DNA from: Sedimentitalea xiamensis
GTDB taxonomy: Bacteria > Pseudomonadota > Alphaproteobacteria > Rhodobacterales > Rhodobacteraceae
Direction of reading: 5' to 3'
Length of the DNA stretch: 64,000 nt
Assembly (NCBI RefSeq): GCF_030164465.1
Contig: NZ_JASNJE010000005.1
Span: 124,001-188,000, forward strand
Shown: one piece after another, positions 62,974 to 64,000 of the stretch
Numbering within the stretch: position 1 is the first letter of the stretch
Layout of the letters: every line of letters begins with the position of its first letter
The notes under the pieces: generated by a model
Databases searched by the model: none
Seen by the model: the letters and a program-made list of their open reading frames with translations, nothing else
Told to the model about the DNA's origin: nothing
Translations under genes and position numbers: made by a program

Positions 62974-64000
62974 CCGAGGCCGCCCTCAGCGAGGCCGAAT
63001 GGGACGCGCTGCGCGCCGAGAGCCGGCAGCAGTTTCCCGACGCCCTGGGCGAGGCCGACAGTCTGCCCGCCGTGCTGCTGCCCTATCAGGCGCAGCTGCT
63101 GGCGACGACGGCCAGCCACCAGTTCGTCGTCTGCGAGAAATCCCGCCGGATCGGGATGACCTGGGCGGTGGCGGCGGACGCGGTGCTGACATCCGGCACC
63201 CAGCGGCAGGCCGGCGGCATGGACACGCTCTATATCGGGTTCAACCTCGACATGGCGCGGGAGTTCATCGACACGGCGGCGATGTGGGCCAAGGCGTTCA
63301 TCCCGGCGGCGTCCGGCGTGCAGGAGTTCCTGTTCGTCGATCAGAAGGAGGGCGAGGAAGACCAGCACATCAACGCCTTCCGGATCCGGTTCGCGTCCGG
63401 CTTCGAGATCGTCGCGCTGACCTCCAAGCCGCGGAGCCTGCGCGGCCGTCAGGGCTATGTCATTTTCGACGAGGCAGCGTTCCACGACGAGCTTGACGAG
63501 ATGCTGAAGGCGGCCAACGCGCTCCTGATGTGGGGCGGCAAGGTGCTGGTCATCTCGACGCACGATGGCGATGCCAACGCCTTCAACGTGCTCGTGAAGC
63601 AGGTGCAGGCGGGCGAGCGCGGCGACACGGCGTGCGTGGTGCGGGTCACGTTCAACGACGCGGTGGCGGCCGGGCTCTACGAGCGGATCGCCCTGATCCT
63701 GGGCGCGCAGGGCCGCGACGTGCCGACGAAGGAGGCGTGGATCGACAGCATCCACAAGGTCTATGGCGACGACGCCGACGAAGAGCTGCACTGTATCCCC
63801 AAGGCGGGCACCGGCGCCTGGCTGACCGCCCCCCTGATCGAGGCGCGGATGACGGCCGACGCGCCGGTCCTGCGGCTGGAGCTGCCGGACAACTACCTGC
63901 ACCTGCCGCGCGACGCGCAGTCCGGTCTGTTGCTGCCCTTCATGGTCGAGTTGGCGGTGCTGCTGGAGACACTCGACCAGAAGCCGCACTACGCGCTCGG
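62970..64000 (+). CDS. phage terminase large subunit (Mu gp28-like), 3' end beyond window
   Basis: The 343 codons visible begin with GTG at 62970 and include the ATPase motor: PYQAQLLATTASHQFVVCEK, the modified Walker A EKSRRIGMTWAVA (about residues 57-69), the SKPRSLRGRQG block and Walker B YVIFDEAAFHDEL (about 162-174), followed by coupling motif VLVISTHDG. This matches large terminases of Mu-like phages, which package DNA headful-wise. The nuclease domain lies mostly beyond the window. Confidence 0.92.
   Translation, partial: MTEAALSEAEWDALRAESRQQFPDALGEADSLPAVLLPYQAQLLATTASHQFVVCEKSRRIGMTWAVAADAVLTSGTQRQAGGMDTLYIGFNLDMAREFIDTAAMWAKAFIPAASGVQEFLFVDQKEGEEDQHINAFRIRFASGFEIVALTSKPRSLRGRQGYVIFDEAAFHDELDEMLKAANALLMWGGKVLVISTHDGDANAFNVLVKQVQAGERGDTACVVRVTFNDAVAAGLYERIALILGAQGRDVPTKEAWIDSIHKVYGDDADEELHCIPKAGTGAWLTAPLIEARMTADAPVLRLELPDNYLHLPRDAQSGLLLPFMVELAVLLETLDQKPHYAL

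Larger units (their letters stand above)
45080..64000 (+). mobile_element. Mu-like transposable prophage (left portion; right end outside window)
   Basis: Gene order is that of Mu-like phages: repressor divergent from the early operon, MuA and MuB homologues, small early genes with DUF3164 and GemA, a Mor-like activator, endolysin/holin, then DUF2730, DUF3486 and terminase. The element reads plus-strand rightward except for the repressor and one antisense moron. The left boundary is approximate. Host genes to the left are intact. Confidence 0.9.

Noticed and set aside
62010-63989. Minus-strand 659-codon frame opposite the terminase region
   Set aside because: Antisense to the terminase, whose Walker motifs are clear, and to the small coupled genes.

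Overview
The window looks like a chromosomal segment of a GC-rich alphaproteobacterium of the Rhodobacteraceae (roseobacter/Rhodobacter group). Support comes from the paired rpsB-tsf and rplU-rpmA operons (L21 has a roseobacter-like C-terminal extension), the obgE-proB-proA order, a ChpT-type histidine phosphotransferase, the ornithine-lipid pair olsB-olsA, and an iscR-led suf operon whose IscR has a single cysteine. No taxonomic marker could be searched, so the placement is by gene content and protein style.

Positions 1-9.9 kb hold an acyl-CoA catabolism block: on the minus strand nitronate monooxygenase, thiolase, two SDRs and two acyl-CoA dehydrogenases as one tight operon; divergently a quinone oxidoreductase, then an enoyl-CoA hydratase/isomerase, an MDR reductase and a MaoC hydratase. 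Then come aroQ, a LuxR-type regulator, a 540-bp structured non-coding gap, tsf-rpsB, a ugpBAEC glycerol-3-phosphate-type ABC transporter, olsA-olsB, a DUF3553 protein, chpT, proA-proB-obgE, an acetyltransferase, a LysE exporter, rpmA-rplU and two DUF2059 proteins.

From 28.3 to 35 kb the chromosome is patchy. A tRNA-Ser(CGA) is followed by an AT-richer HEPN-like gene. A molybdate-type cluster follows: a Mop protein, a FecCD-type ABC transporter, two different solute-binding proteins and a TrmO/TsaA protein. Next is a decayed island with an IS630 transposase tail and a tyrosine-integrase tail, ending at the 3' side of tRNA-Arg(CCG). From 35 to 42.9 kb lies the Fe-S assembly operon iscR-nifS-sufB-(TM protein)-sufC-sufD-two membrane proteins-sufS. 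A palindrome overlaps the iscR promoter and a near-copy lies inside nifS. A few housekeeping genes follow, up to 44.9 kb.

From about 45 kb to the end of the window is the left part of a Mu-like transposable prophage: putative transposase end sites, a secreted-protein cargo gene, a LexA-like repressor with two S24-type domains, three operators with apparently leaderless divergent promoters, a ParB-like protein, MuA (DDE) and MuB homologues, a run of small early genes (DUF3164, GemA, an MT-A70 methyltransferase), a Mor-like activator followed by a terminator, a lysis set (amidase, three-TM holin), and the start of the head/packaging genes (DUF2730, DUF3486, terminase). The right end lies outside the window. 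Within the phage, two exchange-type rearrangements stand out: a tandem duplication at 55.8-56.3 kb, and a methyltransferase gene bounded by 27-bp direct repeats and followed by an antisense moron encoding a secreted protein.
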